Assembly: GCA_903813345.2 (NCBI GenBank)
Contig: CAIIXF020000006.1
Coordinates: forward strand, 17,426,348-17,490,347
DNA: 64,000 nucleotides
Origin: Owenia fusiformis
Lineage: Eukaryota; Annelida; Polychaeta; Sabellida; Oweniidae
Direction of reading: 5' to 3'
Below the pieces are notes generated by a model. That model worked only from the letters and a program-made list of their open reading frames with translations. It searched no databases and was not told where the DNA came from. The position numbers were made by a program, and so were the translations under genes. The number at the start of each line of letters is the position of its first letter. Within the stretch, counting starts at the first letter, position 1. Positions 1-13,739 of this stretch are shown piece by piece.

Positions 1-230
1 TTCAGTCTCTATTTTTTGCTAGTCCCTTTTGACATGAACCGAACACTTCCAGGTAGAAAATTTAGCATTTGTTTGCCAATTCATACTTTTTTACAAAAGA
101 ACAATGCAAAATCAGAGAGCAGCTAAAGTTCACTGAAGGAGATATAAAGTATGCCATCTCATTAACATGCTATTGTCATAACACGGCATCCAGCATCTGA
201 TTTTGATACTGGCATTGAAGCCCAGTCAGC

Positions 231-438
231 CCCATAGCCAGGATTTGCCAAGGGGGTTCAGTTTTAAAAAATTTCCAGGGGGGTTCACATTTGACAATTT
301 TGGCCCAAATATGGTTAAAATTACTTGAGAAGTACTCAAAATGGTGAAAAACTGCATGATGTTGAAAAAAAACTTGGCTAGGGGGGGGGGGGGGTTCACC
401 CGAACCCTGCGAACCCCCCCCCCTGGCTACGGGCCTGC
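231..438. repeat. Dispersed G-run/C-run repeat (family A)
   Basis: The left end reads CCCATAGCCAGGATTTGCC followed by a G-rich run and GGTTC. The right end is a long C run, then CTGGCTACGGGCCTG, which is roughly the inverse of the left end. Related sequence occurs near 8410, 12735, 16079, 40190 and, in a larger form, at 43340-45096. The imperfect terminal inverted repeats suggest a non-autonomous DNA element. I could not find a clear target-site duplication for this copy. Confidence 0.6.
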
Positions 439-1100
439 AGTGCTACCCTCGTGGTACTTACAGCAATACAGTGATCCCAACTAAAGTTCGACAGTATAAC
501 TTTGAGCCACATATTGCCTTGATGATTCTGGCACCAGGTATAATTCTTTACTAATTGATGATTTAATGTGTACAAGTTACTGATAAGGTTAGCCTACTCG
601 TAATTCTGTTTTCAAAATTTATTAAACAATTTACTCTAATTTTTCACATCATATGTCAAACCCTTAGTAGGCATGACGACAGCAGATGTATCAGTTTCCC
701 AGGTAACCAACTCATTTTATCATGCATATATATTTTTCCCCTCGCAAGAATAAGATACATATATTTACATTATATATCTCCCTGTTTACATGCATTGCTC
801 GCTTCAATATTTATCACTTTTTTATTTTGAAATTTTTATTACCACCATGAAATATAACATCCCTGGGCTTTATCTTTCACCTGCATGACATACTATTATC
901 TAAAGATCTCTCATTAATAAATGTTTTTCTGTTGAGTAATATGTTAAGTCTATTGTCTAAAGCTCTAATAGTGTGATCATATATTCCATAGCTGTTTTTG
1001 ACAATTTTAATACATGTTTTTTCCACTAATTCATAGACCTGATCACAGCTAGTGTTGTTCAATAAAATGTGATGTTCTGTTTTTTGCATCATCATTTTGA
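439..1100. other. AT-rich sequence, no gene seen
   Basis: I see no exon with a recognisable protein and no repeat unit here. An 88-codon open frame on the - strand at 877-1143 runs into the neighbouring tandem repeat and resembles no family I know, so I treat it as chance. Confidence 0.6.
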
Positions 1101-2106
1101 TGTATGTAGTATTCACAATGGTTGTGCTATATGGTATGTACAATAGTTGTATTATGTGAGTTATATATGTGAGTTATACATAATTATAGACACAATAGTT
1201 GTTATAATATGGTATGTATAATAGTTGTGTTATGTGAGTTATACATAACTCTAGACACAATGGTTGTGCTATATGGTATGTACAATAGTTGTATTATGTG
1301 AGTTATATATGTGAGTTATATATAATTCTAGACACAATGGTTGTGCTATATGGTATGTACAATAGTTGTATTATGTGAGTTATATATGTGAGTTATACAT
1401 AATTCTCGACACAATAGTTGTTATAGTATGGTATGTACAATAGTTGTGCTATGTGAGTTATACATAACTCTAGACACGATGGTTGTGTTATATGGTATGT
1501 ACAATAGTTGTGTTATGTGAGTTATATATGTGAGTTATACATAATTCTAGATACAATAGTTGTTATAATATGGTATGTACAATAGTTGTGTTATGTGAGT
1601 TATACATAATTCTAGACACGATGGTTGTGCTATATGGTATGTACAATAGTTGTGTTATGTGAGTTATATATGTGAGTAATACATAATTCTAGACACAATA
1701 GTTGTTATAATATGGTATGTACAATAGTTGTGTTATGTGAGTTACACATAATTCTAGACACAATAGTTGTTATAATATGGTATGTACAATAGTTGTGTTA
1801 TGTGAGTTATACATGATTCTAGACACAATGGTTGTGCTATATGGTATATACAATAGTTGTGTTATGTGAGTTATACATGATTTTAGACACAATGGTTGTG
1901 CTATATGGTATGTACAATAGTTGTGTTATCTGAGTTATACATGATTCTAGACACAATGGTTGTGCTATATGGTATGTACAATAGTTGTGTTATATGAGAT
2001 ATACATAACTTTAGACACGATGGTTGTGCTATATGGTACAGGTATGTACAATAGTTGTGTTATATAAGTTATACATAACTCTAGACACAATTCTTGTGCT
2101 ATATGG
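1101..2106. repeat. Minisatellite, alternating units of about 65 and 85 bp
   Basis: About a dozen units contain ATGGTTGTGCTATATGG, then GTACAATAGTTGTGTT, then ATGTGAGTTATACATAA and a TCTAGACACAA joint. Some units carry an extra TATATGTGAGTTAT step, giving a longer form that alternates with the short one. An open frame at 2024-2209 is a by-product of the repeat. Confidence 0.9.
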
Positions 2107-2429
2107 TGAACACCGCAAATCAGTCAGACAAATTATAAAAGAAAATATGAGAAACAAGAAACACTATATGGTTGCTCTATTTTTCTTATTGTCAGTCCAT
2201 TTTTCTTAGAAAAACTAATTTCCCCATTTGATTGGACAGCAAAAGTTAATTTAGAGATTAGATATTAATCTTTGGAGAGTAAATATACCTGAAAGGCTTT
2301 AATTGTAAAATAATATTATCTTACAAAATGTAAATATTATTGTAATTAAACTTTCCATTGATTAGTTTACAGGAAAGGAATTAACAGAGTAACAAATTAA
2401 TGAAAATACTTTGATACCCTGTTAAAAGA

Positions 2430-2745
2430 CTTTGAATTGGCAGATTATGCAGTGAATATCAGAATTTTCAGGTTATGCAATGTGTATCAGAATTTTCAGA
2501 TTATGCAGTATATATCAGAATTTTCAGATGTTGCAGTATATATCAGAATTTTCAGATAATGCAGTATATATCAGAATTTTCAAGCTATGCAATGTATATC
2601 AGAATTGTCAAATTGTACAATTGATATCAGAATTGTCAAATTGTACAATTAATATCAGAATTGTCAAATTGTTTAATATACACCTGTATATCAGAATTTT
2701 CATGTTATATGTTATACATATATATCAGGATCGTCAAATTGTACA
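2430..2745. repeat. Minisatellite, about 28-29 bp unit
   Basis: Ten or so units contain TATATCAGAATTTTCAG or the variant TATCAGAATTGTCAAATTG. The first half of the array uses the TTTTCAG form and the second half the TTGTCAA form, so two subfamilies lie side by side. The array keeps one frame open (2480-2761) because the unit lacks stops; it is not a convincing gene. Confidence 0.85.
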
Positions 2746-4962
2746 ATCTTATTCATCCTAGTCAGACCCCACATGATTGACTCAGATTGAAATACTTCAC
2801 TCAAACCTTAGAGGAGCTTTTAAACAATCCAAAACATTTAAGAACAATCCAGAATGTAAAATAACGAACCATATCAATTATTTCTGCAAGATCCAGAATT
2901 AAGTTAAATAAACCAGATAAATTATCTGACAGTGTGGGAATTTGCCTTTCTATAAAATATCATTGTTTTCTGTTTATAATTCTGTATATTCTTTCCCGAT
3001 TGCCTCTTGATTTTTACTTAAGAAGCCTACCACTAATCACTAAGTGCCTCCAAATGTAACACTGAAATTCTGCTGGAAATCTGAAGCGATGCTCTGGTGA
3101 TACATCAAGTTATGTTTTTATTAGATCGTGCATTTTCTTGGGAAGGGTGTCTCTGACATATTATACATCAATTAAGAGAAGGAGATTGAAAAGTTATGTA
3201 TTTACATATAATTTTCATGCCATTGGTAGAATTACAATAATAATCTTGTTGGAACATGACTTTTAACTTTTCTCTCCATTGATTATGTTCCTGTATTCTC
3301 GCTTCTATGTTTTGTATGTGTCTGAGCTCTTTTTTCACAGCCTAAGTGCTAAGTGGTGTGAAGTCTCTTGAAGTCTCTTAGCCCCTCCAACTCTTTATGT
3401 TTCTACAAGTATTTGAGGAGAAAGGGGATGAGGATATCAGAGGGAATTTTCAGCAGGCGATTCTGCATCAAGAACCCAATTTTCTCAAACATAAGGCATG
3501 CGGACTGCGGATTGGTATGTTGGCTTAGGGGACAAAGGAAGACAACATAAGAAAGGGAATGTAATATGGATGTATGGCATGTGAGTGGTACATCAAGCCT
3601 TGGCTCCTTTTTCATTTTCTCAAAGACAATGTTAGAGGCAGTGAATATTTTGGTTAGGAGTAAACCCGGCAGAGACCAAGGCTACACTAGAAGACAACCT
3701 TTATTCATGCTTTAGTAGGATTCACAATAATACCCCTATTTCACATTCACTGATATGTACTGGATGACAAGTTTCAGTTCTATGACTGGTCATGTAAAAT
3801 TCTCATGTCTTCCTGAAATCTTCAGTTTCGGTGATATGACACGATCAAATGATGTTTTTCCTTGTATTGTTCATGAGAACATATCTCTATTTAGAGATTC
3901 ATGTCTCAAGTGTTAAAGATAATGTCACGATTTGTATGATGGAACATATTAAAAAGACCCGTATTGGACCAAACAATAGGGGATTATCTGTACCATTCAG
4001 TGCCTCCCCTATATGAGGTCAGAGAGAGGCTCCCTTTGCCCTGCTGTTAATTCCAGAGGCTAGCAGTTCCAATCACAATAAAACCTGTTTAATCCAAATG
4101 CTCCTTGGACCAGCCAAAAGTATTTGGATTAGCAGGTGTTCACATTTCAAGTTTTTTCAACATGTAGGTCAATGGAAGATCACGTATTTTGGGCATAGAA
4201 AAAGTGTTCACATTGAGAAGTATTCAGAAGAGAGAGGTGTTCGGATATACATGTTTCACTGTGCTAACCTTTGAGTAAACACGATTCTCTTTTACATGAT
4301 GTCAAGTTTTGAAAAGGGTACGTGAATCTTCTCTGGTCATTAGGTTATACTGATCGTGTAATAACTCCTGCATTTTCATTCTGTTCATTGGCAATAAACT
4401 GATCAAATGGCATAATGTAGGCCTTCTTAATGGTTTGTAACAAGGCACATTACTCACATTGGGAACTCTGCTCTGTTTCAATGCCAGCTTATTGCATTAA
4501 CAACTGACTTTAAGTTTCCTTGAACGTTATTCAACATCGGACATTGATTTTTCATGTTGTGTCTTCTTTAAGTGATTGGTATTTGTTGTAGATACTGTAC
4601 ATGCATTGTCTGAAGACTCGTGTCAATGATCTTTTCTCCTTCTTTTCCTATATCTATTTCATTGAATTATTTTATTTCCCTATTACATTTGTGTGATGTC
4701 ATGTGCTTGTAAATTTCTTCTATAGTTCTACTATTTCCTTGTTTATTTAAAAAATATGACCTAATACTATAAAGGAAATTCTTTCACAGGATGTGAGTTG
4801 ACTTGAGCTGAGGATAATGGTTTGTTGTCTAATGTTGCTATGGCTACAAAGCACCAATCATTGTACCTTATAATGAGAATAATTACAAGATCAACAAATA
4901 TTGTGTTGTCTCCTGCAGAAATATTCTGGTGTTCGTGGAGGATTCCGTCTGGGCAGATACAA
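2746..4962. other. Intergenic, no gene seen
   Basis: AT-rich sequence with scattered short open frames on both strands (for example 3368-3550 + and 3403-3615 -). They overlap one another and show no domain, so I do not call them. No clear repeat structure was seen. Confidence 0.5.
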
Positions 4963-5390
4963 GATCATGGTCCATGTTTTCAGGATCATGGTACCATGTA
5001 TATTTCCATGATCATGGAACATGTTTTCATGAATATATGACATGCTTTCCTGATCTTGGTAAATATTTTCATAATACATGCTTTCATAGTCATTGTGCAT
5101 GTTTTATGATCGATGTGAATGTACATATTTTCATTATCATGGTACATGTTTCATGATATGATCAATGAACATATTTTCATGAACATGGTACATGTGTTCA
5201 TAAACATGGTATATGTGTTCATAAACATGGTACATGTGTTCATAAACATGGTACATGTGTTCATAAACATGGTACATATGTTCATGAACATGGTATATAT
5301 TTTTATGAACATGGTACATATGTTCATGAACATGGTACATACAAGTATTTTCATGAACATGGTACATGTTCACAAAATCATGGTCGATTA
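4963..5390. repeat. 21-bp tandem repeat with open frames on both strands
   Basis: The core (about 5157-5370) repeats a 21-bp unit resembling CATGGTACATGTGTTCATAAA, preceded by a more degenerate stretch with GATCATGG and CATGTTTTCATGA. The unit length is a multiple of three and stop-free, so overlapping frames stay open on both strands (5119-5391 +, 5137-5373 -, 5151-5360 -). The peptides are only heptad-length repeats such as NMVHVFI. I regard this as non-coding. Confidence 0.85.
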
Positions 5391-8300
5391 GAACTAGGTA
5401 ACAGTGAGAGATGAATCATATTACATTTTCTTGTTCTACAGATGGCTTTTATTCAGTGGTACAACCCAATCTCCTACCAATTATAGAAAGTTGATTTAAT
5501 TGAATATCTTAATTTCAAATATGCCATAAAATTAATTTTTTCAATAGGCAATTTCTGATTGAAAGATCTGGGGAGTCATTTGGCTTGCAAACAGCAATCT
5601 TATAGTTTAAGTCAATAATCCGTTGGGAAGTATTATTTTTTCAATTACTTAGACCTCTTGCCTGAAGAAGAGATAGAATCTCTGCTTTATTGTTTGTTTA
5701 TAATTGAAATTATTGATTATGGTAAAGACACGGGACCAACCAGCTATTGTTATTCTAATGGTATCGTAAGCTTAATGTCGTCTGCTCAGACTGAATCTTG
5801 TCATTTCTCTTTAAAATTTGAATGAGCATTTTGATTTTCTTGCATTTTTATACAGTACAGAGTATTTCTATGTATTTATGAGTTTCATATTTTCAACTTT
5901 GTCCTTGCTTTTTTCATTTTAAAACAAAACCATAATGTAGCATGATCCATGGTATGAACAAGAAAAGGTATAGAAAGATCAAGCTATAAATATATATATG
6001 TATATGGACATATTGCTTTATCTACAAGTGTTCTCCACGGGATTTCTTCTCCAATAGGTGCACAATTCTCATTTTCACAATTCATACCAAAATTGGTCAA
6101 AATATGTCAATTTTCCCATTTTCAAGTGAGTGCAAATGGATTTTCAAGTGGGTGTTTTTAAAATCCCAGGTAGGTGCTGCATCCACTTGTTTTAATGCTG
6201 GGGAGATCACTGTACTAGATTATATATGGGCTTTCAAGAGACGTGACAATGTCAGAAAATTAAACATTTTTTCAAATTAATTTGACCCAGTTGAATCTGG
6301 ATGCAAGATTCATGTGAATGTCTTTGATAAAAGATGGCGTTGATATTGATAATTATAGTGACATCAAAATATTACATAACAATATAATTTTCTATAAAGG
6401 TCATCGGAAAATCTAAAAAATCAATTTTTCACTATGTTACAACCCTAAGACATGTTTTTAAACTCTAATTAAAATTTTAAGCAATTGCAGTAATGATTAC
6501 ATGTTATGTAAGTGACTGTGTAAAGATACAAGATAGTGTCAAACGTTCTAGGATGTGATATAGGCTCATGTAAACAGTTTGCCGTGGGGCTACCTTTCTC
6601 GTACTAGGTAGTGAGTACGAAACCAAGATTTTAAACTATGATTAATTTTCAATTAGGTTATTTTTACTTGTGAAGCAGTTACTAGATTTATACAGATGTG
6701 ATTATTGATACTCTCATTTTTATATTGTTCATAATAATTAAAATTAATGTGAATTTGTATTAGATGCCTTAATAGTTTAAAAGGTGATATTTCCATGAAG
6801 ATTGGGTAATTAATCTTACGACAGAATTTAATTGCATCAAAGTATCAATTTGATAAATAAACTTACTTTTCTTGTTACATAAAGGTTTTAGGTTTATTTT
6901 TGATGATTTCGTGACATTTTGACGGATACGGATATAGATTACTTCAAAGTAAGTTGATGAGAACAAAGTGACCTTTAATATAGGAAAATGTTCACATCAT
7001 TCATACATGTATATTTTATTTTTCAATTTTCCCACAAACAGTTAGTTCCAATAGAATGAGCAAGCCTACTTGTTGTTTGACACATTCGTGACATTTACTC
7101 TGATTGGAAAAGAAATTTGAGAAAATCATAAGTAATTTTTCGAAAGTTTTTTTTGCATTATAATCAGTCCTCTTTACTTTAACATCATGAAGATTTTCAT
7201 ATTGCTGTCCTTCTCTGCACTTGTCTGTAAGTTATTGACTTCATTGTGTGACCTAGAGACACATTAAACTTGAATCTAAAATAAATATAAAATATATATA
7301 GTGTATAGATAGCTTACATATCAAGTTGCATCCACAAGGTGCACTTTAAAAATGTCTGATTAAATCATGCTTTCTCAGAAATATAAATTTAAATCATATT
7401 TGTTTCATAAATAGTTTAAGGTTAGCTCAGTATAATAATCATTCGGCCATTTAGATGGAGTCTTCTATATGTTAACTGGTCAGAATGATCCTACTGGTCC
7501 ATCCTTAATGATTATAGATATAAAAACCCACATATAAATCACATGCATATTAATGTATCAGTCCCAGACTACTGTGACATGTCTCCAGTGATAAACCATT
7601 AAAAAGTGAATTGAGAAAGTCTATTAAACATCTAATATGGATGAGTAATTTGATATCAGCTTGATTAAGATTTTATTTTTTGAATAAAGAGAAGTTATGT
7701 TTTATTTGACAGCTTATTAAAAATTACATGCATCTGTTACAACTCCTCATGGAAATCTCCCTGACAGAAATAGTTCACTCTCTTGTTTATTTCTTGGCCT
7801 TTCTCTGTAAAACTTAAAAGAGGATTTCATTTTATTTATTTTCTAGGATATAAAGAGGGGAAGTACATGCTTGATTATTTTATTTGTTGTTTATTTGATT
7901 ATCTCATGTTTATTTCACGTTTTGAAAAAGGGCCACGTTGATTTTTTATGCATGAGAATATTTACTATTTGAAATGTCATAATTTTCAATAATGCAACAA
8001 TGGTTATTATTATTTAATGAAGTGTGGCAAATTTCTATGTAATTACTGATCGTATCAACTTGATTATTACATATATTTCTACTTTTTACAAATAAGTTGT
8101 GAAAAAACTCCTTGAAGTCGTAGATAGTGGCAGCATTCATATCCCTGGATTCTTTTTTGCATCAAAATATTATTAAATTCACTATCAGCAAAAATCTAAT
8201 AATTTTGATTTTTTTGGTCATGATAATAGTTATCTGAATTGGTCTTGGATTATTTATCATTTATATTATTGAAGTGAGATAGGTATACTGCATCTTTATT

Positions 8301-8409
8301 ATTTATATATTAACCTTGGGCAAATCAAAAAGACAAACTTTTTTGTTTCATTATTTTTGAAAATATGTACTGTAGTTTATAAGTTATGCTGTTTTTTCCC
8401 CAAACACTC
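5391..8409. other. Intergenic, no gene seen
   Basis: AT-rich, low-complexity sequence in part. Small open frames on the - strand at 6769-6966 and 7946-8140 have no recognisable domain or splice context. I saw no tandem array or mobile element that could be delimited. Confidence 0.5.
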
Positions 8410-8580
8410 CAAACCTTTAGCCTGGGAGTTCAAGGGGGCATTCTGGTAAAACATTCTTTCAAATCAAGCAGTTTTCACCATTTTGAGCACTTTTCAAGTG
8501 ATTTAGGCCAAAACTGCCAAATTTGAACACCCCTGAAAACTCTGAAAACTGACCCGCCCCTTAGGAAGCTACAGGTCAGC
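8410..8580. repeat. Dispersed repeat, family A relative
   Basis: A TTTAGCCTGGGAGTTCAAGG end, an internal CAAATCAAGCAGTTTT and TTTTGAGCACTT core, and a closing AACACCCCTG / GCCCCTTAGGAAGCTAC end match the layout of the repeat at 231-438. The core motif TCAAGCAGTTTTTCA also recurs near 40285. Confidence 0.5.
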
Positions 8581-10519
8581 ACTCAGGTCAGGTCAACAAA
8601 GCCAAATGAAAATACGAAAAGTATCTTTAGCAATGGGAAGTGCTGGCCATTATACTCAGTTGAGAAAATCTTGATACTTTGGCTTCTTTTTGGAGATTTC
8701 TAATAGTCAGAGTAAGAAAATGACAATTTTGCAACCAGTTGACAATATATTCTGTGCAGGATACACTGTTCAATATTGTCTTGTTCATTTCCTTAAATAG
8801 GTTCTCTAAGACCTTATATTTAGAAGCCCATTTTATATACTTTATCAATCACATTATCCCCTTATTCAGTAGAAATTCCAACCAATATACGCCAACCATA
8901 AAGCTTTGAGTCACTAACTCAGCAGCCTTTGTTCAATTAATTTGTGCCAACGTTCCTAATGATGATAGAATTGCCTTACTTTATACTCTTTAAGCCCCAT
9001 ACCTAGAGTAAAGTGGTTTAATTTGACGAGTTTACAAGCATTTTGCCTTAATTCATTAAGAGCATGGTTATGTCTTGAATATTGAACAGGCGGCTTAATA
9101 GTTTATTGTGTTCCATTTCTCCTTGTTGTTTCCTTTGAAAGTCTTGTCATATGACAATGATGTCATTAAAACTGTGGAAGATATGACAGACTGTCAAATG
9201 AAACCTTGTGTGAAATCTTTATTTTGTAACATAACTCAAGTCAAACAATAAGCAAACGGGGCTGCAAGAAAGGGGATTGTGGGGGTTGTGTGAACACACC
9301 TTGACCGAAAAATAACAGACTCACCTGAAAACATTTTGGTAAAATTTTGAAAAATCTGGTATTTTTGGTCAAATTTTGCTTTAAGCATACTCATAGAACA
9401 ATAATTTTGTGTCTGATGTTTTTTTGGTTTAAGAAACATATATTTTAGGGAATAAGGGCGCAAACATTATTTTGGTCTTATTTTCACAAAAAATCAAAAA
9501 AATCTGGAATCTACCCTAAATATCTGTAAAAATCCATCTAGTCTTTCATAATTCTCTGGACCCCCCCCCCTCCCTATTTACTGGAAGGGGCTTTACAAGG
9601 GCTTGATTCATGATCAGAAATTGCCTTATAAAAATGATCCGACCCCTGGAAAAAACTTCCTTGGAAATATGAGTAAGAAAGTCCAGTAAGTAGTAAGTGC
9701 ACATATCACGCATCACTATCCTATCATATGACAGTGTGTAATACACTTAATGTATGCATAAGATGTATAAATTGATGTGCTAATGTAAATTAATATTTTT
9801 CATCAATTAAGCCTGTCTGTTTTTTGATATAACACAGATGCCATTGATTAAGATCGCTTCTGTGGCGAAACCCTTACTTCATTGCAAATAAAAGTAATGT
9901 TTTTTAAATAAAACCAGCAGTTACTCTTTGAGTATCCTTTAGAGTGTAAAAGCTTAAAAGCAATCAGAACCACTTTTATTTTAAAAACAATTTAGGTTTT
10001 ATTACAAAACAACCAATATACCGAATCCAAGAGAAAAATCACTCATGCTAAAAATTTCTGTTAACCAGGGCCTATTTGGCGCCATTTAAATGCTACATTG
10101 TCTGCTTTTCTTACATTTCAGAAAAATAGTCTGAACAAACACAAATCTCCTTTATTCCTTGCTAGTTCCTCTATTATCCTCTTTATAATGAGTATAAAGC
10201 ATAACTGGAGGGATATTTTATTCATGGGGCAAAGAAAGCTTTCCCTTATTCAGAGCAATAATGACATGTCAGATGGTAATAGAGTTACTCACTAAATAGA
10301 AAGTGTGGTTTATATCTCTTAATATTGCCTGTTAGACTCTGAAATGATCCTGTAATAATCCTGAAATAAGTTTGTCATATTGTCTCTGGTTTAGCATCTT
10401 CAATTTCAATTTTTAATCAATTGATAGTTCTTATCATGAATTGATGAATATACCTTAATAGAAGTTATAAGACAAATTTTCTATAACTTTGAAAAAGTTC
10501 ATCTGTTACCGATACCAGT
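8581..10519. other. Intergenic with a decayed C-rich repeat at 9236-9570
   Basis: The 9236-9570 part has a GGGGATTGTGGGGG end and a poly-C tract at about 9561-9570 flanking an A/T-rich core, like the other G-run/C-run repeats but too decayed to delimit. No gene is visible; open frames at 9236-9463 and 9546-9746 (-) are inside it. Confidence 0.45.
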
Positions 10520-10815
10520 TGCATGTGAACATCTTACTTATACATATGTGAACATCTTACTTATACATATGTGAACACCTAATTTATACATATATGAACA
10601 CCTAACTTATACATATGTGAACACCTAATTTATAGATATATAAACACCTAACTTATACATATGTGAACACCTAACTTATACATATATGAACACCTAACTT
10701 ATACATATATGAACACCTATTTTATACATATATGAACACCTAACTTATCGATATGTGAATATCTTGTATACATATATGAACACCTAACTTATACATATAT
10801 GAACACTTTACTTAT
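10520..10815. repeat. 23-bp minisatellite
   Basis: About 12 units of the form ATATGTGAACACCTAACTTA with TACAT joints. Units vary at ATATGTG versus ATATATG. The array ends at ATGAACACTTTACTTATTTC. Confidence 0.9.
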
Positions 10816-10865
10816 TTCTAATCACCTTCCATTATAAGAACCGTACCCGTGTAAGTAAAATGCTC

Positions 10866-11215
10866 GACTGGTCAGGGGCAGAGGCTAGAGTATGAATGGT
10901 CAGGGCCAGGGATAGAGTGTGAGTGGTCAGGGGTAGGGGCTAGAGTATGAATGGTCAGGGGCAGGGATAGAGTTTGAGTGGTCAGTGGCAGGGGTTAGGG
11001 TATGAGTGGTCAGGGGGAGGGGTTAGAGTATAAATGGGCAGGGCCAGTGATAGAGTATGAGTGGTCAGTGGCAAGGGGTAGCGTATGAGTGATCAGGGGC
11101 AATGGGTAGAGTATGAATGGCCAGGGCCAGGGACTAGAGTAGGAATGGTCAGGGGCTAGGGTTAGAGTATGAGTGGTCAGGGGCTAAAGTATGAATGGTC
11201 ACGGCTATGCATATA
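10866..11215. repeat. G-rich minisatellite, about 28-30 bp unit
   Basis: Around twelve imperfect units contain GAGTATGAATGGTCAGGGGC followed by AGGGGCTA or AGGGATA. The array is strongly purine-rich on the + strand, unlike its AT-rich surroundings, and lies only 50 bp from the preceding 23-bp array. Confidence 0.85.
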
Positions 11216-12734
11216 GTCTGGGAAGCGTGTTTGAGAGATCAGGGACAAGACTTTTATCTTATGAGACATATATAAAGTTATGCATGTCATCTTAGAAAGT
11301 ATGGGTCAGCGAATTTCCTCTGATTAGAACCGCAGAAAATTAAAACCAAATGTAAGTTGGGTCATTTTACTGTGATATGAAGTTATGATTCTAGTTGAGT
11401 TGCATTAACACAATTAAGTCTAACTCCATGTACCTAAGATTGAATTATTCTCTACCAATTGACTTAACAGCGATTCCTACTTAGTGGTAATATTAGTTAT
11501 GTGTAGGAAGTTCACTACATGGTCTATGAGTGCCATTGTATACATTTGCTGTTTCGAGCAACTTTGTTCTCTAAGAGAAAAGTGTTATAAGTGTGTGTCT
11601 TTGAGAGGCAATCTCAAGAGTAATTATAGAAGTTGGAGTGTATGGTTCTCAAAAGATATTAGGATGAAATTGAGGTGTTAAAGTGTCAGTATGATATTTG
11701 AAATCGTTTTCAGGAGACTTTTGTTATTTATAATCTTAATGGAATATACTTAAAGAAATGTTCAAAACAAGATTATTTATTTTTTGCAATACTTACACTT
11801 TAATACACAACACTTTAATTAAATGTAAATTAAGGTAGGGAGAGACAAAGTTGGAATCTGTTTAAATATGACTTTTGTATTTTGTATGCATAAAACTGTG
11901 AAACATATTGTCCATTGCCTACCTTAAGTCCTGGCAAAATGGCATGATTTGCATAGAGCTATGGTCTAGAAAATATATTTTTATAGATCGTCAAAGTATT
12001 AAGTTGCAATCTTATTGAAAAATGGTATAAATGATGTAATAATGTAAAAAAAACATTATGACAGAATAGCTATTTCAAAAGGTCTAGAACTACAAGTCAC
12101 ATTTTTATGTTTAATTAAAAGTCTACTAAATCATATTGAAACATTTGCAGTTGTTATATTATGTATGTAAATAATTATAATATATATATGAGCCTTGTGT
12201 GTTTTATGGTTTCACACATGGTTTAAACGTTTCCATCTTGCTATGTTTTTAAGTGCTTATTTTGTCTAAATTAGCTCACTTTTTATGTCACCTCCATTTG
12301 TTTACATATTGTTATAGCAACCAAACTGGCATTTGGCAATTGGCATTCTGCATTGATGCTTGAAGTTTGGCATCTGTATTTCTGTAACAAGCTGTCACTC
12401 TCATCACATAGAGATATTATGCCTCATATTTTGTTTATGATAGAGGATGCGTCATACTGTTATGTCAATGCTGAACATTTAATTGGATTTTTATAAGTAA
12501 TTAACACAATCAAGTGGTTTAATGCTGCATTAAATAAGAACCTCTGATTCATAGTCACAAATAATGATCAGCATATATGCGCTTCTACATACAGAAAAAC
12601 CTGTCTTGGAGGAACACCTTTGATACCTCTAAAAAATGTTCTACTTGGGAGGTGTTCCATTTATAGAAATTCATTAACATTAAAGCAGTTAGTCTTGGAA
12701 CTCTGAAAAGTGTTCCACTAACAGAGGTGTTAAC
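11216..12734. other. Intergenic, no gene seen
   Basis: Non-repetitive AT-rich DNA. The 65-codon open frame at 11484-11681 (+) has no recognisable domain, signal peptide or splice context. Confidence 0.5.
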
Positions 12735-12885
12735 AGAGGGGTTCGATGGGTTCGAGCGAACCCCCCCCCCCACCCTGGCCAACAGTTTTTCAACATGCTG
12801 GGCACTTTAATTTGATTTTGGCCATTTTTGCAAAATTGTCAATAAGTGAACCCCCTTGGCAAATCCTGGCTAGGGGCCTGTATAA
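12735..12885. repeat. Dispersed repeat family A, inverted relative to 231-438
   Basis: It opens with GGTTCGAGCGAAC and a C run and closes with GAACCCCCTTGGCAAATCC then TGGCTAGGGGCCTG, the reverse complement of the left end at 231. The core has TTTGCAAAATTGTC and GGCCATTTTTG. Confidence 0.6.
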
Positions 12886-13304
12886 TGTTGTGACAAAATA
12901 TGTTCATATAATGTTTTGCTGTTTGAATGGATTTACACGATAAGGCTCGTGTTGACAAGTAATATATGCTCCAGGTTGATCAACACAAATCGTCATGAAA
13001 TCGATGTATTTTCAATTATTTTTGTAATTTTCCCTAATGTATTTAATGGTGTGATATAAATAGTGCATTGAGTATTCAATGTTTTTCTATAGCCCTATGG
13101 AGAAGTGTAATGTATTGTAAACTTTCATTTCCTATTATATCGGAAGCTCCCCTTTCTGCTATTTCTTTTCCCATAAGCTTCTGTCCTTTTTCGGTAATTG
13201 TATATCAATAATTACGGTGATTTTCGAGCGTTTGTTCATTTGTTCTAAATGCTGATCCCTTGCAAGGAGCATTCTGATAGTCATAACATCTTTCTCTCTT
13301 ACAA

Positions 13305-13735
13305 GTTCTGACTTAAGAAGGAAGGAGATGCTTCTCCCAAGTTTAGAAGGGAGGTGATGCTTCTCCGCTCCCAAGTTCAGAAGGAATGAGATGCTTCTCC
13401 CAAGTTCAGAAGGAAGGAGATGCTTCTCCCAAGTTCAGAAAGTTCAGAAGGAAAGAGGTGCTTCTCCCAGGTTCAGAAGGAAGGTGATGCTTCTTTAAAC
13501 TTGAGAAAGAAAGGGCTGCTTCTCCCAAGTTCAGAAGGAAAGTGATGCTTCTCCCAAGTTCAGAAAGTTCAGAAGGAAAGAGGTGCTTCTCCCAGGTTCA
13601 GAAGGAAGGTGATGCTTCTTTAAACTTGAGAAAGAAAGGGCTGCTTCTCCCAACTTCAGAAGGAAGGTGATGCTTCTTTCAAGCTCAGAAGGAAGGAGAT
13701 GCTTCTTCCAGCTTGACAAGCAAGGAGAAGCTCCC
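13305..13735. repeat. Minisatellite, about 28-30 bp unit with longer period
   Basis: About 15 units contain AAGTTCAGAAGGAAGG then AGATGCTTCTCCC. A longer block including TTTAAACTTGAGAAAGAAAG and CTGCTTCTCCCAA occurs twice (about 13490 and 13610), so the array also has a higher-order period near 120 bp. On the - strand it gives repeated peptides such as LLPSELERS (13531-13719). That is interesting as translated low complexity, but there is no gene evidence. Confidence 0.85.
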
Positions 13736-13739
13736 TTAC

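Noticed and set aside
10520-10815. CRISPR-like repeat array
   Set aside because: Units are contiguous without unique spacers; it is a minisatellite. The same applies to the arrays at 1101, 19472 and 10866.
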